Positions 43,160-53,000 of a DNA stretch of 64,000 nucleotides are shown here, piece after piece. The stretch is from Natrinema sp. HArc-T2 (GTDB taxonomy: Archaea; Halobacteriota; Halobacteria; Halobacteriales; Natrialbaceae): assembly GCF_041821085.1 (NCBI RefSeq), contig NZ_JBGUAZ010000001.1, positions 124,001-188,000 on the forward strand, written 5' to 3'. Made by a program: the position numbers and the translations under genes. Each line of letters begins with the position of its first letter. Position 1 is the stretch's first letter. Under the pieces are notes generated by a model. The model made no database searches and had not been told where the DNA came from. It saw only the letters and a list, made by a program, of their open reading frames with translations.

Positions 43160-43945
43160 TTACTTGCTGGCGTCAGCGCCGCGCGAGTCCCCGGATCCGG
43201 TGGCTGAGCGACTGCCACTGTTCGACTTGTCCATCGATGAATCGGCTGGTGTCGCTGCGGGGCGGTCTGACGACTGATCACTGGATCCGGTCTCCGACGG
43301 GCGGTTATCGTGGCCGTTTCCCGGCGACTGCGTGGTGTCGGGGCTGCGTTCGTCCGGCGGTCCCGCGGGGACGTCGGACGGGGCGTTGCCCGCCACTCCT
43401 CGAGCAACCGTTGCGACGCCGGGACCGGCTTGCTTCGAGGTGTTTTGCCGGACCATCGTCACGTCTTGCTGGAGCGTCGCGAGTCGAGCCTCCGCGACGC
43501 CGACCGCCTCGGCACGGCGCTCGGTTCGTTCGATAGACCGCTCGAGGCCGGCGAGCTGTACTGTCAGTCTGGACAGCTGCGATCGGTAGGCGCCTTCCGA
43601 GAGCTGCTCGCGGTTCGCTTCGAGTGTGGCGCGTTCGGCCTCGAGGGCGGCGACCTTTGCCTCGAGTTCGGCTGTGCGGTCACTGACAAGCGTTGCCTTG
43701 CTCTCGTTGTCGGCACGCTCGTATGCCGTCTCGAACAGCTCGGTTTCGATCCCGTTGCTCGCATCGGCTGCGCTGGCTTGCATGAGCGTGCCGACGGACG
43801 CGTTCGTCGAGGCCGACTGAGCCCCGTTGGGGCCGGTCGCGGTGAACGAGCTCGCAACGACACCGCTCGTGACCGGCGCGACCGTGAGTGAGAGGCCGAC
43901 GATAGCGAGGGTCACCAGGAGGGCGACAGACCGCGTGGTTCTCAT
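43160..43945 (-). CDS. Secreted coiled-coil protein, function unknown
   Basis: 261 aa. A Sec-type signal or N-terminal anchor (SVALLVTLAIVGLSLTVAPV) is followed by a helical domain with heptads (residues about 85-160: TAELEAKVAALEAERATLEA and following) and a low-complexity Pro/Ser/Asp/Gly-rich tail of about 90 residues. The layout resembles the N-terminal part of the DUF7096-like protein at 55.0-56.7 kb (signal, then ALEAxxxxLE coiled coil), suggesting a related surface family. A CTTTTTAGG box about 25-32 nt upstream supports the start. Confidence 0.7.
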   Translation of the reverse strand: MRTTRSVALLVTLAIVGLSLTVAPVTSGVVASSFTATGPNGAQSASTNASVGTLMQASAADASNGIETELFETAYERADNESKATLVSDRTAELEAKVAALEAERATLEANREQLSEGAYRSQLSRLTVQLAGLERSIERTERRAEAVGVAEARLATLQQDVTMVRQNTSKQAGPGVATVARGVAGNAPSDVPAGPPDERSPDTTQSPGNGHDNRPSETGSSDQSSDRPAATPADSSMDKSNSGSRSATGSGDSRGADASK

Positions 43946-44267
43946 CGGTCGTAGTGTCGTTCAGGATATCCTAAAAAGACAGACCTTCGTTCGAACCGTT
44001 CACTCGCGCTGCTCGACCGCTGAAATCCGTTTTGAGCGTTCACAACGGGTTGTGGGGGCGTAATTGATCGCGTGCGACTACCTGGAGTGACGCTGGTGTC
44101 TCGGTGGCTGACTGACTGTTCACACCGTTTCATCACGGTTCGTGGCAATCAGCCACGCCCTCTCTGCGATCGGGTGGGTGGTGTCGGGTAGCTACTGCTC
44201 TGATAGCGCGTCGTTGTAATCGTGTCCGAAAACAGTTATCCCGCTTGGCCCCTTGGTACTAGCTAGC
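43946..44267. other. Intergenic region with nested inverted repeat
   Basis: GTGGCTGA (44104-44111) pairs with TCAGCCAC (44149-44156), and inside it ACCGT (44124-44128) pairs with ACGGT (44135-44139). A TATA-like AGTTATCC precedes the next gene by about 26-32 nt. No gene seen. Confidence 0.45.
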
Positions 44268-44606
44268 ATGTTCGAGGTGTTCTCTCGAGGCTACTATCTC
44301 GGACGGCTCTACGTGACCCCGACCGACGGGGACCGCGCACTCATGCACAGCGAGCAACACGAGCGGATCAACGAGGAGGTGTACGCGACCGGTGACGGAC
44401 TCGAGCGACTCGATACCCCACTGGTGATGAAACTCGAGACGCGCCATTTCCCGGTTCACGGCGCCGACGACGTCCCGACGAACACGCTCGCATTACCAGA
44501 ATCGATGCTCGAGGGAACCAGCGTTCGGAATCCCCCCTCGCTTCAGGAGGTGTTTCTGGCCCGGCGCGAACGCGCCCGTCAGTTGCTCGCGCTTGCCGGA
44601 ACCTAA
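44268..44606 (+). CDS. DUF5802 family protein
   Basis: 112 aa from MFEVFSRGYYLGRLYVTPTD, the characteristic start of the haloarchaeal DUF5802 family; further HSEQHERINEEVYATGDGLE and PLVMKLETRHFPVHGADDVP. Soluble, no known function. A TATA-like box fits this ATG rather than the in-frame one at 44253. The Vms1-like gene follows 29 nt later with its own CTAAAAG box. Confidence 0.85.
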   Translation: MFEVFSRGYYLGRLYVTPTDGDRALMHSEQHERINEEVYATGDGLERLDTPLVMKLETRHFPVHGADDVPTNTLALPESMLEGTSVRNPPSLQEVFLARRERARQLLALAGT

Positions 44607-44635
44607 AAGTAGTCTCGCTTCCCGATTTCGCCCGC

Positions 44636-45565
44636 ATGCTCGACGAGTTGCTCGGTCGCGCGTCGCTCAAGCAGCGTATCGACGAGCTCGAGGCGGAAAC
44701 CGAGCGGTTGCGAAAGCGCTACCAGGCTGAGGCCGAACGCCGGGCTGAGGCTGCCACCGCCCGACAGGAGGTCGAAGAGCGTAACAATCGGCTCGAGGAC
44801 CGCATCGCCCAACTCGAGGGTGAACTCGAGCGCCTCGAAGCCGACGAAACGGGACTCGATGTCCGACGCCGCGAGCAGCTCCGCGGAGCCCGGCTCAAGG
44901 ACGTCCTCGACCGACTGGCGTCGGTTCGAACGGGGCCAGAGGGGGCGCTGACCCTCGGCGTCGACGACGGAGTACCCGACGCCGTCCGCGACGACCTCGC
45001 GGACGTCCTCGGCGAGCGACTCGCGCTCATCGACGAGGCCGCGCCGTGTCTCTGCTGTGTCGACGATGCCGGTCTGCTCGCGGTGACGCTCGACCCGCCG
45101 CTCTCCCCCGATGTCGATGCCACGTGGCGCGATCGATTCGAACTCGAGCGCGACTGGTTCCTGCCGACCGGTCGCCACGCGGTCGCGTTAGTCCGGACCG
45201 ACCTGTTCGCCTTCGGCGTCTACGAGGGCGACGAACGGATCGACTACCGCGGCTTCGAAAGCGACGTCAAAGGAAGCCACTCGAAGGGCGGCTTCTCACA
45301 GGCACGCTTCGAGCGGCTCCGCGACGGGCAGATCGACGATCACCTCGAGCGCTGCCGCGACGCACTGTCAGCGTACGAAGCCGGCGGTGAACGCGCCGAG
45401 ACGCCGCTCGTACTCGTGGGCCAGCGTGGGATCGTCGACACGCTCGTCGACGAATCGGGACTCGAGCCGACCGCGACGACCGCCGTCGATGCGACCGGTG
45501 ACCCGGAGCCGGCGCTTGCTGATGCCGTCCGCTCGTTCTGGACGACGGAGTTGCAGGTCCTGTGA
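44636..45565 (+). CDS. Archaeal Vms1/eRF1-like (VLRF1) protein
   Basis: 309 aa. The N-terminal coiled coil (about residues 8-70) is followed by a VLRF1-type domain with KGSHSKGGFSQARFERLRDG (about residues 211-230). That is the loop which in Vms1/ANKZF1 carries the GxxQ-type peptidyl-tRNA cleavage motif (here GFSQ). A role in releasing stalled nascent chains from the 50S subunit is the family expectation. The C-terminal ETPLVLVGQRGIVDTLVDES completes the eRF1-like fold. The stop TGA is the left tip of repeat copy I. Confidence 0.8.
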   Translation: MLDELLGRASLKQRIDELEAETERLRKRYQAEAERRAEAATARQEVEERNNRLEDRIAQLEGELERLEADETGLDVRRREQLRGARLKDVLDRLASVRTGPEGALTLGVDDGVPDAVRDDLADVLGERLALIDEAAPCLCCVDDAGLLAVTLDPPLSPDVDATWRDRFELERDWFLPTGRHAVALVRTDLFAFGVYEGDERIDYRGFESDVKGSHSKGGFSQARFERLRDGQIDDHLERCRDALSAYEAGGERAETPLVLVGQRGIVDTLVDESGLEPTATTAVDATGDPEPALADAVRSFWTTELQVL

Positions 45566-45648
45566 GATGGTCTGCTGTCACGATGTCGCGGTGCAATCGC
45601 AGGACGAGCCGCGGTTGCACCGGCACTGACTGACAGGAGTCCGTCTCA
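45563..45648. repeat. Palindromic intergenic element, copy I (both tips are stop codons)
   Basis: 86 bp. The left tip is the stop of the Vms1-like gene, and the right tip is the stop (complement of 45646-45648) of the convergent small zinc protein. The inner stem CGGTGCAATCGC pairs with GCGGTTGCACCG apart from one G-U type position, a different sequence from copy B. Confidence 0.92.
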
Positions 45649-45840
45649 GTAGCCGCTGCCGTCGGCAAAACAGCGACCGCATTTGGTCACGTCCGCATCG
45701 GAGACTGCTCGCTCGATAGCGACCAGCCGGAGATGATCGTGGGCGACGTGGGTGGTTGCCCCACAGGTCGTTTGGAAGTCAGACCGACTGGTCTCGTGTC
45801 TGTGAATCTTGTTCGTCGTTTCGTTTAGGACCCCATTCAT
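45646..45840 (-). CDS. Small cysteine-containing haloarchaeal protein
   Basis: 64 aa from MNGVLNETTNKIHRHETSRS. It contains TTCGATTHVAHDHLRLVAIE and ends VTKCGRCFADGSGY: a CxxC pair plus another Cys and several His, so a small metal site is likely. A CTTATTG box 26-32 nt upstream picks this ATG over the upstream in-frame ones (45855, 45948). It ends exactly on the right tip of repeat copy I. Function unknown. Confidence 0.72.
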   Translation of the reverse strand: MNGVLNETTNKIHRHETSRSDFQTTCGATTHVAHDHLRLVAIERAVSDADVTKCGRCFADGSGY

Positions 45841-45864
45841 GGCCTGCGTTGTCATCCCACACGG

Positions 45865-45872
45865 CAATAAGC
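45865..45872 (-). promoter_or_regulatory. TATA-like box of the small zinc-type protein
   Basis: GCTTATTG on the minus strand, 25-32 nt before the ATG at 45840, in a position that decides the start. Confidence 0.45.
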
Positions 45873-45995
45873 GCACCGACCGTTGCAGCCGCGATGGGAT
45901 GCAACTGGCTGCGATCGGGATCGAGGCGTGTTTGCTGCTCCCTGCCACCTCGGCGGTTCACGTAGTTCAAGTACTCCCTCGTCCATCTCCCACGT

Positions 45996-47015
45996 ATGCG
46001 TGTTGCAATTCTCGCCCACGAGAAGTTCCCCGACAACGCGAAAACCGCACTCGGTATCCTCCGCTATGCTGACCACGATGTCGTCTCAGTCCTCGATCGG
46101 ACGGCCGACGGCCACCGCGTCTCCGATTTCGTCCCCGACGTACAGGATGCACCGATCGTCGCCGGGATGGATGCCATAGAGCCCGACGACATCGATGCCT
46201 TGGTGATCGGCATCGCACCGATCGGCGGCGGCTTTGACGAGAGCTGGCGCGACGACGTTCGAACGGCACTCGAGTACGGCTGTGACGTGATCTCGGGACT
46301 GCACTACTTCCTCGAAGACGACGAGGAGTTCGCCCAACTGGCTGCCGAGAACGACTGCGAGCTCTGGGACGTGCGGAACCCACCCGAAGACCTCACAGTC
46401 GCCGAGGGTGTGGCCGACGAGGTCGACGCCGAGGTCATCCTCACCGTCGGCACCGACTGCTCGACCGGCAAGATGACGACGACGATGGAACTGGCTCGCG
46501 ATGCTCGCGCGGCCGGCCACGACGCCGCCGTGATCCCGACCGGCCAGACGGGCATCATGATCGAAGGCTGGGGGAACCCGATCGACCGCGTCGTCAGCGA
46601 CTTCACTGCGGGTGCGGTCGAGGAGATGATCACAGAGAAAGGCGACGAGCACGACTACCTGTTCGTCGAGGGGCAGGGCAGCATCGTCCACCCGGCGTAC
46701 TCGGCGGTCACGCTCGGCATCCTCCACGGGTCGATGGCCGACAAACTCGTGCTCTGTCACAACGCCGGCCAAGAGGCGATCCATGGCTACGAGTCGTTCG
46801 AGCTGCCGTCGATTTCGACGTACGTCGACCTCTACGAGAACGTCGCCGCCCCGGTCGCGGACAGTGACGTCGTCGCCGGCGCGCTGAACACGTCCGCCCT
46901 CGAGGACGACGAGGCAGCCCGCGACGCCGTCGACGAGTATGCCGATCGGCTCGATGCGCCCGCGACTGACGTGATCCGCTTTGGAACCGACGAGCTCCTC
47001 GACGAACTCCTATGA
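45996..47015 (+). CDS. dgcN: DgcN-type (DUF1611) N-acetyltransferase-like ATPase
   Basis: 339 aa. An N-terminal Rossmann-like domain (MRVAILAHEKFPDNAKTALG) is followed by a P-loop domain with TVGTDCSTGKMTTTMELARD (about residues 150-168) and IPTGQTGIMIEGWG, then EGQGSIVHPAYSAVTLGILH. These are hallmarks of DUF1611, now known as DgcN, which acetylates D-glutamate in marine bacteria. The dipeptide-epimerase-family gene downstream overlaps it by ATGA and corresponds to DgcA, the N-acetyl-D-glutamate racemase. The pair matches the bacterial dgcN-dgcA operon, which supports the role; activity in this archaeon is inferred. Confidence 0.75.
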   Translation: MRVAILAHEKFPDNAKTALGILRYADHDVVSVLDRTADGHRVSDFVPDVQDAPIVAGMDAIEPDDIDALVIGIAPIGGGFDESWRDDVRTALEYGCDVISGLHYFLEDDEEFAQLAAENDCELWDVRNPPEDLTVAEGVADEVDAEVILTVGTDCSTGKMTTTMELARDARAAGHDAAVIPTGQTGIMIEGWGNPIDRVVSDFTAGAVEEMITEKGDEHDYLFVEGQGSIVHPAYSAVTLGILHGSMADKLVLCHNAGQEAIHGYESFELPSISTYVDLYENVAAPVADSDVVAGALNTSALEDDEAARDAVDEYADRLDAPATDVIRFGTDELLDELL

Positions 47016-48064
47016 GCCTCGAGACCGCGTTCGAACAGCGCTCGCTGCCCCTCGAGTACCCGTTCGGCATCGCTCGCGGCACGACGACTGAGTCCGAAGC
47101 CGTCTTCGTCCGAATCGAAGACGACGAGGGCCGAGTCGGCACCGGCGCTGGCACACCGTCGTCACACTACGGCGAGACCACAGCGACCGTCACTGCCGTC
47201 TTACCCGACCTGCTGTCGGTCGTCGAGGACGTCGGTGATCCCCACCAGCTCGAGCGGATCGAGCGCCGCATGCGCGAGACGGTCCGCAAGAATCCGGCTG
47301 CTCGGACCGCGGTGAGTATCGCGCTCCACGATCTCGTCGCCAAACGGCTCGAAGTTCCGCTCTACCGCTACTGGGGGCTCGACCCCGACCGGACCCTCGA
47401 GACGTCCTACACCATCGGAATCGATGACACGGAGACGATGCGCGAGAAGACGGAAACGGCGCTCGAACGTGGCTACTCAACGCTGAAGGTCAAACTGGGC
47501 ACTGATCGCGACCTCGAGATCATCGAGACGATCCGGTCGGTCGCCACCGACGTTCGGCTGTTCGTCGACGCGAACGAGGCCTGGACGCCCCGCGAAGCCG
47601 TCGCCAAGATCGAGCGGTTGGCAGACTACGACCTGGCGTTCGTCGAACAGCCGGTTCCCGCCGAGGACCCGGAGGGGTTGCAGTTCGTCTCCGAACGGTC
47701 ACCGCTGCCGATCGCCGCCGACGAATCCTGTGTCACGCTCGCGGACATCCCACAGATCGCGGATCGCTGTGACATCGCGAACCTGAAGCTGATGAAATGC
47801 GGCGGCCTGCTCGAGGCCAAGCGGATGATCCACACTGCCCGCGCTCACGGCCTCGAAGTGATGTGTGGTTGTATGACCGAGTCGAACGCCTCGATCGCGG
47901 CGGCCTGTCATCTCGCGCCGCTGCTGGACTACGCCGACCTCGACGGTCCGCTGCTGTTGGCCGACGATCCCGCAGACGGTGTCCCGATGCCCGACGGTCG
48001 GATCGACCTCGCCGGCCTCGAGCGCCCCGGAACCGGTGCCGTCCTTGGGTCTGCATTCGACTGA
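47012..48064 (+). CDS. dgcA: Enolase-superfamily racemase (DgcA / dipeptide epimerase-like)
   Basis: 350 aa, mandelate-racemase/MLE-type barrel. The catalytic set is complete: Lys pair in TLKVKLGTD (KxK), metal ligands Asp in FVDANEAW, Glu in FVEQPVPAED and Asp in ADESCVTL, and the opposite-face Lys in LKLMKCGGLLEA. The active-site lid SLPLEYPFGIARGTTTESE is typical of the Ala-Glu epimerase group. Because archaea lack peptidoglycan, the N-acetyl-D-glutamate racemase role (DgcA) with the overlapping dgcN is more plausible than murein recycling. Start codon overlaps the dgcN stop by 4 nt. Confidence 0.78.
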   Translation: MSLETAFEQRSLPLEYPFGIARGTTTESEAVFVRIEDDEGRVGTGAGTPSSHYGETTATVTAVLPDLLSVVEDVGDPHQLERIERRMRETVRKNPAARTAVSIALHDLVAKRLEVPLYRYWGLDPDRTLETSYTIGIDDTETMREKTETALERGYSTLKVKLGTDRDLEIIETIRSVATDVRLFVDANEAWTPREAVAKIERLADYDLAFVEQPVPAEDPEGLQFVSERSPLPIAADESCVTLADIPQIADRCDIANLKLMKCGGLLEAKRMIHTARAHGLEVMCGCMTESNASIAAACHLAPLLDYADLDGPLLLADDPADGVPMPDGRIDLAGLERPGTGAVLGSAFD

Positions 48065-48162
48065 CCGGCCCACATCGAAGCTGGCCGAATAAAGCCCACA
48101 GTGACTGTCAGTACAACCGGCAACGGGGTTTCATACCGGTCGTCGGTGTGTGACGTGCCGGT

Positions 48163-49038
48163 ATGTACGACAGTGACGACGATCGACCCGTCTCCCGTCG
48201 GACGCTGTTACGGGTGTCGGTCGGGACGGTTGCACTTTCTGCCGTCGGCAGCGTGCGAGCCGACGACGGCGGCGGTAGCGACGGAAGCGTTCCGTGGCTC
48301 GACCGGAACTGTCCGGACGCGACCGTCGAGCCCGGAATGACGTCCTGTGAGGGTGCGAGTACGGAGGGCTGTGCGGACGACCATCCGGCGACGACCGAGC
48401 TTCGATCGGCGGTCAAGGAGTTCCTCGAGACGCAGCTTCCCGACGTCGACGCGCTGATCGACGCGGGGTTCAAGCCGTACTTCGACGCCCTCGAGGGCGG
48501 GGACGGCAGCTGGTCACACTGGCTCCATCCGGCGTTCATTGGCGACGACGGAGTGTTAGATCCCGAACGACCCGAATCGGTCCTCGTCGACAACGAGTCG
48601 TGGCGGTCGATGGGTGTCATGTTCATCGCGACGCGCGGCGGGGAGCGGGTCGAGCCGCCGGCAGTGTATGGCGAGGACGACGCCGAGGAACGGTGTTCGC
48701 CGTGGCACGCTCACACCGGACTCCCCGGCCGGTTCGCGTGGTGGTACTACCAGCAGGTGTACGGTGAAGCGACAACGGATGCCCTCGAGTTTCCCTGCCG
48801 GACTCCCTGTATGCTCCACGTCTGGACTGTCGACCACCCCGAGGCCGTCTATGCACACGACGCACCACCACAGGAGCACCGCGAGCTCTCGCCCGCTAGC
48901 GATCCCAGTTTCGAGACCGACGCGGTCCCCGGCGAGGACGAACTCGAATGGGACGTGTTGCCGAACGAGCTCGTTCCCGAGCAACCGCCCGACGAGTTCG
49001 CCGTGCCCGACTCCGTCGGGGTCGATCTCGGGTTATAA
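48163..49038 (+). CDS. Tat-exported haloarchaeal protein, function unknown
   Basis: 291 aa. The Tat signal DRPVSRRTLLRVSVGTVALS is followed by no lipobox, so it is probably released or loosely held outside. Several cysteines (CPDATVEPGMTSCEGASTEG then C; CRTPCMLHVW) and a His/Trp-rich middle (SWSHWLHPAFIGDD; CSPWHAHTGLPGRFAWWYYQ) suggest disulfides or a metal site. I do not recognise the family. It is convergent with scpA. Confidence 0.65.
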   Translation: MYDSDDDRPVSRRTLLRVSVGTVALSAVGSVRADDGGGSDGSVPWLDRNCPDATVEPGMTSCEGASTEGCADDHPATTELRSAVKEFLETQLPDVDALIDAGFKPYFDALEGGDGSWSHWLHPAFIGDDGVLDPERPESVLVDNESWRSMGVMFIATRGGERVEPPAVYGEDDAEERCSPWHAHTGLPGRFAWWYYQQVYGEATTDALEFPCRTPCMLHVWTVDHPEAVYAHDAPPQEHRELSPASDPSFETDAVPGEDELEWDVLPNELVPEQPPDEFAVPDSVGVDLGL

Positions 49039-49092
49039 ACGGGGTGGTGCGCAGTCGAACGATAGCTGTATTTGCAGCGACCCGACAATTGA

Positions 49093-50067
49093 TCAGTCAG
49101 CGATCGCTTCGCCCGCATCCGACTCCACCGTCGCCTCTTTCACCCAGAGGTCGCCGAACAGGTCGTCCTGCTCGAGGGTCACCCGACCCCGATGAGCCAA
49201 AAAGAGCAATGCGAGATACGTCATCACACGCGAGCCACCGGCGGCGTCGATCTCGGCGTACAGCACTTCGTCGCGGCCCCGCTCGTAGTGGGCCTCGAGT
49301 TCGGCCTCGACGTCGTCGATGACCGCTTCGATGTCCTCCTCGTGAGTCGTGTGGGTGACGTCGTCGCTGGTTGGCTCGTCGTCGACTCGGAAATCGTCGC
49401 CCGAGTGGTAGTTCAACTCCTGGACGCCCCGGTCGTACCCCGACGGGGAGTCGCTCGTGTCGTAACTGCGGGATTCCTTCCACCGGCTGTCGCGTTCTGC
49501 AGTCCGGAGCTCGCGCACGAGTTCGTCCAGCGTCTCCGGCTTGCCGCGGGCGTGCTTGCGCTCGAGACGGCGTTCCATCTCGTCCTCGAGGTTCTCGACG
49601 GGGTCGAACCCCGGCGGGTGGCTCTGGTCGCTGCCCTCGGCGTCCATCGGCCCGTCGTCGGCGAAAGGGGCTTCCCACGGCGGGAGCTCCTCCTCGTCGG
49701 GCTCGTCGGTCGCGAACAGCTCGTCGCTTTTCATCCGCAGGAGGACGCTCGCGTAGAACAGTGCTCGTCCCGACGTCCGCAGGTCGACCTCGTCGATCGC
49801 CTCGAGGAACTTGTCCGTGACACGGACGACGTCGATATCCCACGGGTCGATCTCGCCGTCTTCCGCGAGTTGAACGAGCAGTTCGACCGGCTCGACCGTT
49901 TCTTCGTCCTCGTCTCCCTCGTCCGTTGCCCCAGTTTCGCCATCAGTGAACTCGAGGACCGCGTCGTCCGCCTCGTCCGCGCTGTTCGCGTCGGATCGCG
50001 GCGACTCGCCGGGGCGGTCGCGCTCCTCGTGGCCTGTGATGTTCAGCGGAATCTCGTCGTCAGTCAT
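49093..50067 (-). CDS. scpA: Segregation/condensation protein A (kleisin)
   Basis: 324 aa, kleisin that links the two Smc heads in chromosome organisation. After a long acidic N-terminus (about 65 residues), the conserved ScpA core begins PVELLVQLAEDGEIDPWDID, then VVRVTDKFLEAIDEVD and LRTSGRALFYASVLLRMKSD. The C-terminal winged helix includes VMTYLALLFLAHRGRVTLEQ and DDLFGDLWV. Its start overlaps the smc stop by 8 nt, so smc and scpA are translated from one mRNA. No scpB is present nearby. Confidence 0.93.
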   Translation of the reverse strand: MTDDEIPLNITGHEERDRPGESPRSDANSADEADDAVLEFTDGETGATDEGDEDEETVEPVELLVQLAEDGEIDPWDIDVVRVTDKFLEAIDEVDLRTSGRALFYASVLLRMKSDELFATDEPDEEELPPWEAPFADDGPMDAEGSDQSHPPGFDPVENLEDEMERRLERKHARGKPETLDELVRELRTAERDSRWKESRSYDTSDSPSGYDRGVQELNYHSGDDFRVDDEPTSDDVTHTTHEEDIEAVIDDVEAELEAHYERGRDEVLYAEIDAAGGSRVMTYLALLFLAHRGRVTLEQDDLFGDLWVKEATVESDAGEAIAD

Positions 50068-53000
50068 CGGCCGGCACCTCGCCGCTGCTCAGGTCGATGC
50101 CAGTCACCGCGCTGACGTTGTCCTGTTGCATCGTCACACCGATCGCCCGCTCGGAGCGATCGAGCATCGCAGAACGATGGGAGACGACGACGAACTGGGC
50201 CTCCTCGGAGAGTTCGTCGACCATCTCGCCGATCCGCTCGGCGTTGACGGCGTCGAGGAAGGCGTCGACCTCGTCTAACGCGTAGAACGGGGCCGGGTTG
50301 TGCCGCTGAATCGCGAAAATGAACGCCAGCGCCGTCAGCGACTTCTCGCCGCCAGACATAGCATCCAGCCGCTGAATCGGCTTGTCGCCCGGCTGGGCCT
50401 TCATCGTCAGGCCGCCGTCGAACGGATTGTCCTCGTTCTCGAGGTGCAACGTCCCCGTCCCTTCCGAAAGCTTCTCGAAGATTTCCGTGAAGTGGGCGGC
50501 GATCGCGTCGTAGGCGCCCATGAACGTCTGTTTCTTCTGGGTTTCGTACTGCTCGATTCGGTCGCGGATGCCGTCCGCTTCCTCGACTAACGTCGCCTTG
50601 CCGTCCTCGAGTTCCTCGAGATCCTCGCGGACGTCGTCGTACTCGTCGATCGCGAGCATGTTGACCGGCTCCATCGCCTCCATGTCCGCGGTCAGCAGGT
50701 CGATCATCTCGAGGACAGTGTCGTGATCGGGGACGGTCTCGGGATCGTAGTCGCCAACCTCGGACTCGAGCGATTCGATCTCCCACTCGAGGTCGCTCGC
50801 GCGTTCGCGGGCGTCCTCGAGCTTGCTTTCGACGGCGTTGACCCGGTCTTGTTGCTGGTCGCGGTTCGTCCGGGCCGTCGATACCTCCTCTTTGAGGTCG
50901 CTGCGCTCGGCTTTCAGCTCCGTGAGTTCGTCCTCGAGTTCCGCAACGGCCTCGCGTTTCTCGTCGAGTTCGTCGCGTTTCGCGTCGATCTCTGCCTCGT
51001 ACTGCTCGATCCGATCTTCGTGCTCGGCTTTGCGATTCTGTGCGGCCTCGATGTCGTCGTGGAGGTCCTCGATGGCGTCCTCGGCGTACTCCTTCTCGAG
51101 GGAGAGTTCGTTGAGATCGCCGTCGATGTTCTGGATTCGGTCCTCGCGCTCGTCGATCTCGGCCTCGAGCGCTTCGATCTGGTCGGTCAACTCGGGGATC
51201 TTCGAATCGGCGAGTTCGGTCTCGAGGTCGTCGATTTCGGCCTCGAGGTCGTCGACCGTCGCCGTCTTCGCCTCGATCTCGTCGGCGATCTCGTTCATCC
51301 GCTCGTCGACGGATTCGCGCTCCTCGCGGAGTTCCTCGAGGTCGGCCTCCAGTTCCTCGATTTCCGTCTCGATGCGCTCGCGTTTCTCGTCGAGTCCCTC
51401 GAGTTCGGCCTCGATCGACCGGACTTCGTCGGCTGCGTCGCTCTTGCGGTCGCGGGCGTCGTCGAGTCGCCCTTCGACGCCTCGGATCTCCTCGCGAAGC
51501 GCGTCGCGTTCCTCCTGCAGGTCGGTGATCTGTTTGGCGACGCGCTCGAGTTGGCCCTCGCCGCCGCCGGTAAAGGAGTACCGGGAGCCGCCGCCGGAGC
51601 CGCCGGTCATCGCGCCGCTCTTTTCGACTAAGTCACCGTCGAGCGTGACCATCCGGTAGTCGCCCATGTACGAGCGGGCGGTCTCGATGTCCTCGACGAC
51701 CAGTGTATCCCCGAGAACATAGGAGAAGACCCCTGCGTATTCGCTGTCGAAATCGACCAGGTTGTACGCGAAGTCGACGATACCTGGATCGCTCGGTGCC
51801 GACGGGAGCCGGCGCTGGCTCATATCAGTCAGCGGTAGGAACGTCGCCCGACCCGCGTTGCGCGACTTGAGGTGTTCGATACACTGCTGGCCGATGACGT
51901 CGTCGTCGACGACCACGTTCGCCAGCCGACCGCCGGCAGCGGTTTCGCAGGCGGTCGCGTACTCGCCGGGAACGGTCCCCAGCTGGGCGACCGCGCCGTG
52001 GACGCCGTCGATCCCCGAATTGAGAATCGTCGTCACCGCACGACCGAAGGAGGAGTCGCCGCTCTGGCCGGCGTTGGCCTCGAGTTCGGCGTACTCCTGT
52101 TGTTTGGCCTGGATCTCGTCGTCTAAGTCGTCGAGGTCCGACTGAAGCCGGCGCTTCTCGGCTTTCAGATCGTCGACGACCTCGGCGATATTTTGACGGT
52201 TCCGTTCGGCTTTCTCGAGTTCCCGCTCGAGGTCGCTTCGCTCGCTTTCGAGCTCGGGGAGCTGTTCGCGTTTGGCCTCGATCGTGTCCTCTTTCTCGCT
52301 GATGGCGTTCGAGCGTCGCCGGGCCTCGTCGAGCAAGCGGTCCTGTTCGCGCTGCAGGTCATTTTTCTCGGTCTTGGCCGCCTCGAGCTCGTCTTTGCGC
52401 TCGGCGAGGTCGGCCTTGAGTTCGTCGAACTCGGTGTCGACGGCCTCGATCTCGGCCTCGAGCTCGTCGCGTTCGGCCTCGCGTTCTTGAATCTCGCTCT
52501 TGATCGAGGCTTTCTCGAGTTTGTGCTCGCGGATCTCGGACTCGAGGTCGTCGATCGTCTCCTGTTTGCGATCGATCTGGACGAAGGCGTCGCGGCGCGT
52601 CGATTCGGCGTCCTCGATCGCTTCCTCGCTGGCCTCGATCTTGTCCTCGAGCCGCGAGATGTCGCCTTTGAGCTCCTCGATCTCGCTTTTGATCCGGAGC
52701 TGTTCATCCTCGCCCTTGCGTTCGATTTCGGCATTGAGGTCCTCAAGGTCTTCCTCTAAGCGGACGACTTTGCCTTCGCGTTCGTCGAGTTCGCGCTGCA
52801 GGTCGCGGAGTTCGTCCGCGAGGTCGTCGGACTCGGCTTCGACCGACGCGAGTTCCGTGCGTTTCTCCTCGAGTTCGCTGGCTTTCTTGTAGCCTTCGTA
52901 CTCCTCTTTTTCGCGCCGGAGCCGGCGGTAGCGCATGGCTTCCCGGCGTTCGTCCGCGAGCTGCTCGATGCGGTCGCGTTTCTCCTCGATGCGGAGTTCG

